Assembly: GCA_017405115.1 (NCBI GenBank)
Contig: JAFRBA010000254.1
Coordinates: 1-7,233, forward strand
Direction of reading: 5' to 3'
From: Kiritimatiellia bacterium
GTDB taxonomy: Bacteria; Verrucomicrobiota; Kiritimatiellia; RFP12; UBA1067
DNA: 7,233 nt
This document shows, piece by piece, positions 7,212 to 7,233 of this stretch. The notes below the pieces were generated by a model. It was given only the letters and a program-made list of their open reading frames with translations. It did not search any database and was not told where the DNA came from. Made by a program: the position numbers and the translations under genes. Positions within the stretch are counted from its first letter, which is position 1. Each line of letters begins with the position of its first letter.

Positions 7212-7233
7212 CTCGTGAGGGCTAAAAGCCCGA

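Larger units (their letters stand above)
7095..7233 (-). mobile_element. Group II intron, 3' end (domains V and VI); 5' part outside window
   Basis: Read on the minus strand, 7178-7146 folds as a group II domain V: an 8-bp lower stem (AAGCCGTG with CACGGTTT), a 2-nt CG bulge on the 3' side, a 5-bp upper stem and a GAAAT loop. It carries the AGC of the catalytic triad and is 33 nt long, against the usual 34. It is followed by a domain VI hairpin: 7142-7140 pairs with 7100-7098, A7101 is bulged, then 7139-7135 pairs with 7106-7102, U7107 bulges, 7134-7129 pairs with 7113-7108, and an inner TCGG/CCGA stem closes an AAGAA loop. A7101 lies 7 nt from a CAC end at 7095, the normal branch-point distance, so I place the 3' splice site after 7095. 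The reverse transcriptase/maturase gene would lie beyond the right edge. The intron is in the same orientation as the ATPase gene, so splicing could join it to a 5' exon. The subclass cannot be assigned from this fragment. Confidence 0.86.

Noticed and set aside
7219..7231. GGGCTTTTAGCCC hairpin as a rho-independent terminator
   Set aside because: It has only a 5-bp stem with no following T tract on either strand, and it lies inside the intron, where domain IV stems are expected.

Overview
All coding capacity I can support lies on the minus strand, in one tightly packed array that reads from the right edge of the window to the left. No cultured species can be named. A secreted protein mixing BspA-type leucine-rich repeats with InlB-type repeats, and opening DTWTDSETG...TWSYR, is a style I associate with gut or rumen Kiritimatiellota/Verrucomicrobiota. 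The strong Shine-Dalgarno (SD) sites (GGAGGTGAT, AAGGAG, AAAGGAG) argue against Bacteroidota. This placement is an inference.

Right edge (7095-7233): the 3' end of a group II intron in sense orientation. Domain V (7146-7178) and domain VI with a bulged branch-point A (7101) can be folded by eye. Immediately after the predicted 3' splice site begins the conserved N-terminal strand of an ABC/SMC-like AAA ATPase (to 5733). No ATG, GTG or TTG lies in frame between the splice site and Walker A. The ATPase must therefore start either inside the intron (ATG 7199, behind a perfect AAGGAG) or in a 5' exon beyond the window.

Middle (3975-7199): a compact four-gene unit. It holds the ATPase, a protein with a PD-(D/E)xK-like D...ExK motif (5122-5730), a 40-residue small ORF with a near-perfect SD that overlaps both neighbours (5003-5125), and a zinc-ribbon protein with a C-terminal nucleoside 2-deoxyribosyltransferase-like (NDT-like) domain (3975-5003). 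Gaps are 2 nt or less, or overlaps, so the four are probably co-transcribed and translationally coupled. ATPase plus nuclease plus nucleotide- or NAD-type enzyme is the logic of many anti-phage systems. This combination is my best candidate for an undescribed system; its function is inferred, not shown.

Left half (1-3973): a very large secreted BspA/InlB-type repeat protein that starts 1 nt after the NDT-like gene and runs off the left edge. As sequenced it is broken twice: an in-frame TAG at codon 40, and a frameshift near 3387. The frameshift is explained by loss of 41 nt at the junction of a tandem duplication of a six-repeat (432-nt) block. Downstream of the shift the frame is open for more than 1,130 codons. 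GC content falls from the C-terminal-coding end (left) to the N-terminal-coding end, suggesting a mosaic gene.

I found no tRNA, rRNA, CRISPR array, convincing promoter or terminator. No stretch above 300 bases lacks a gene.
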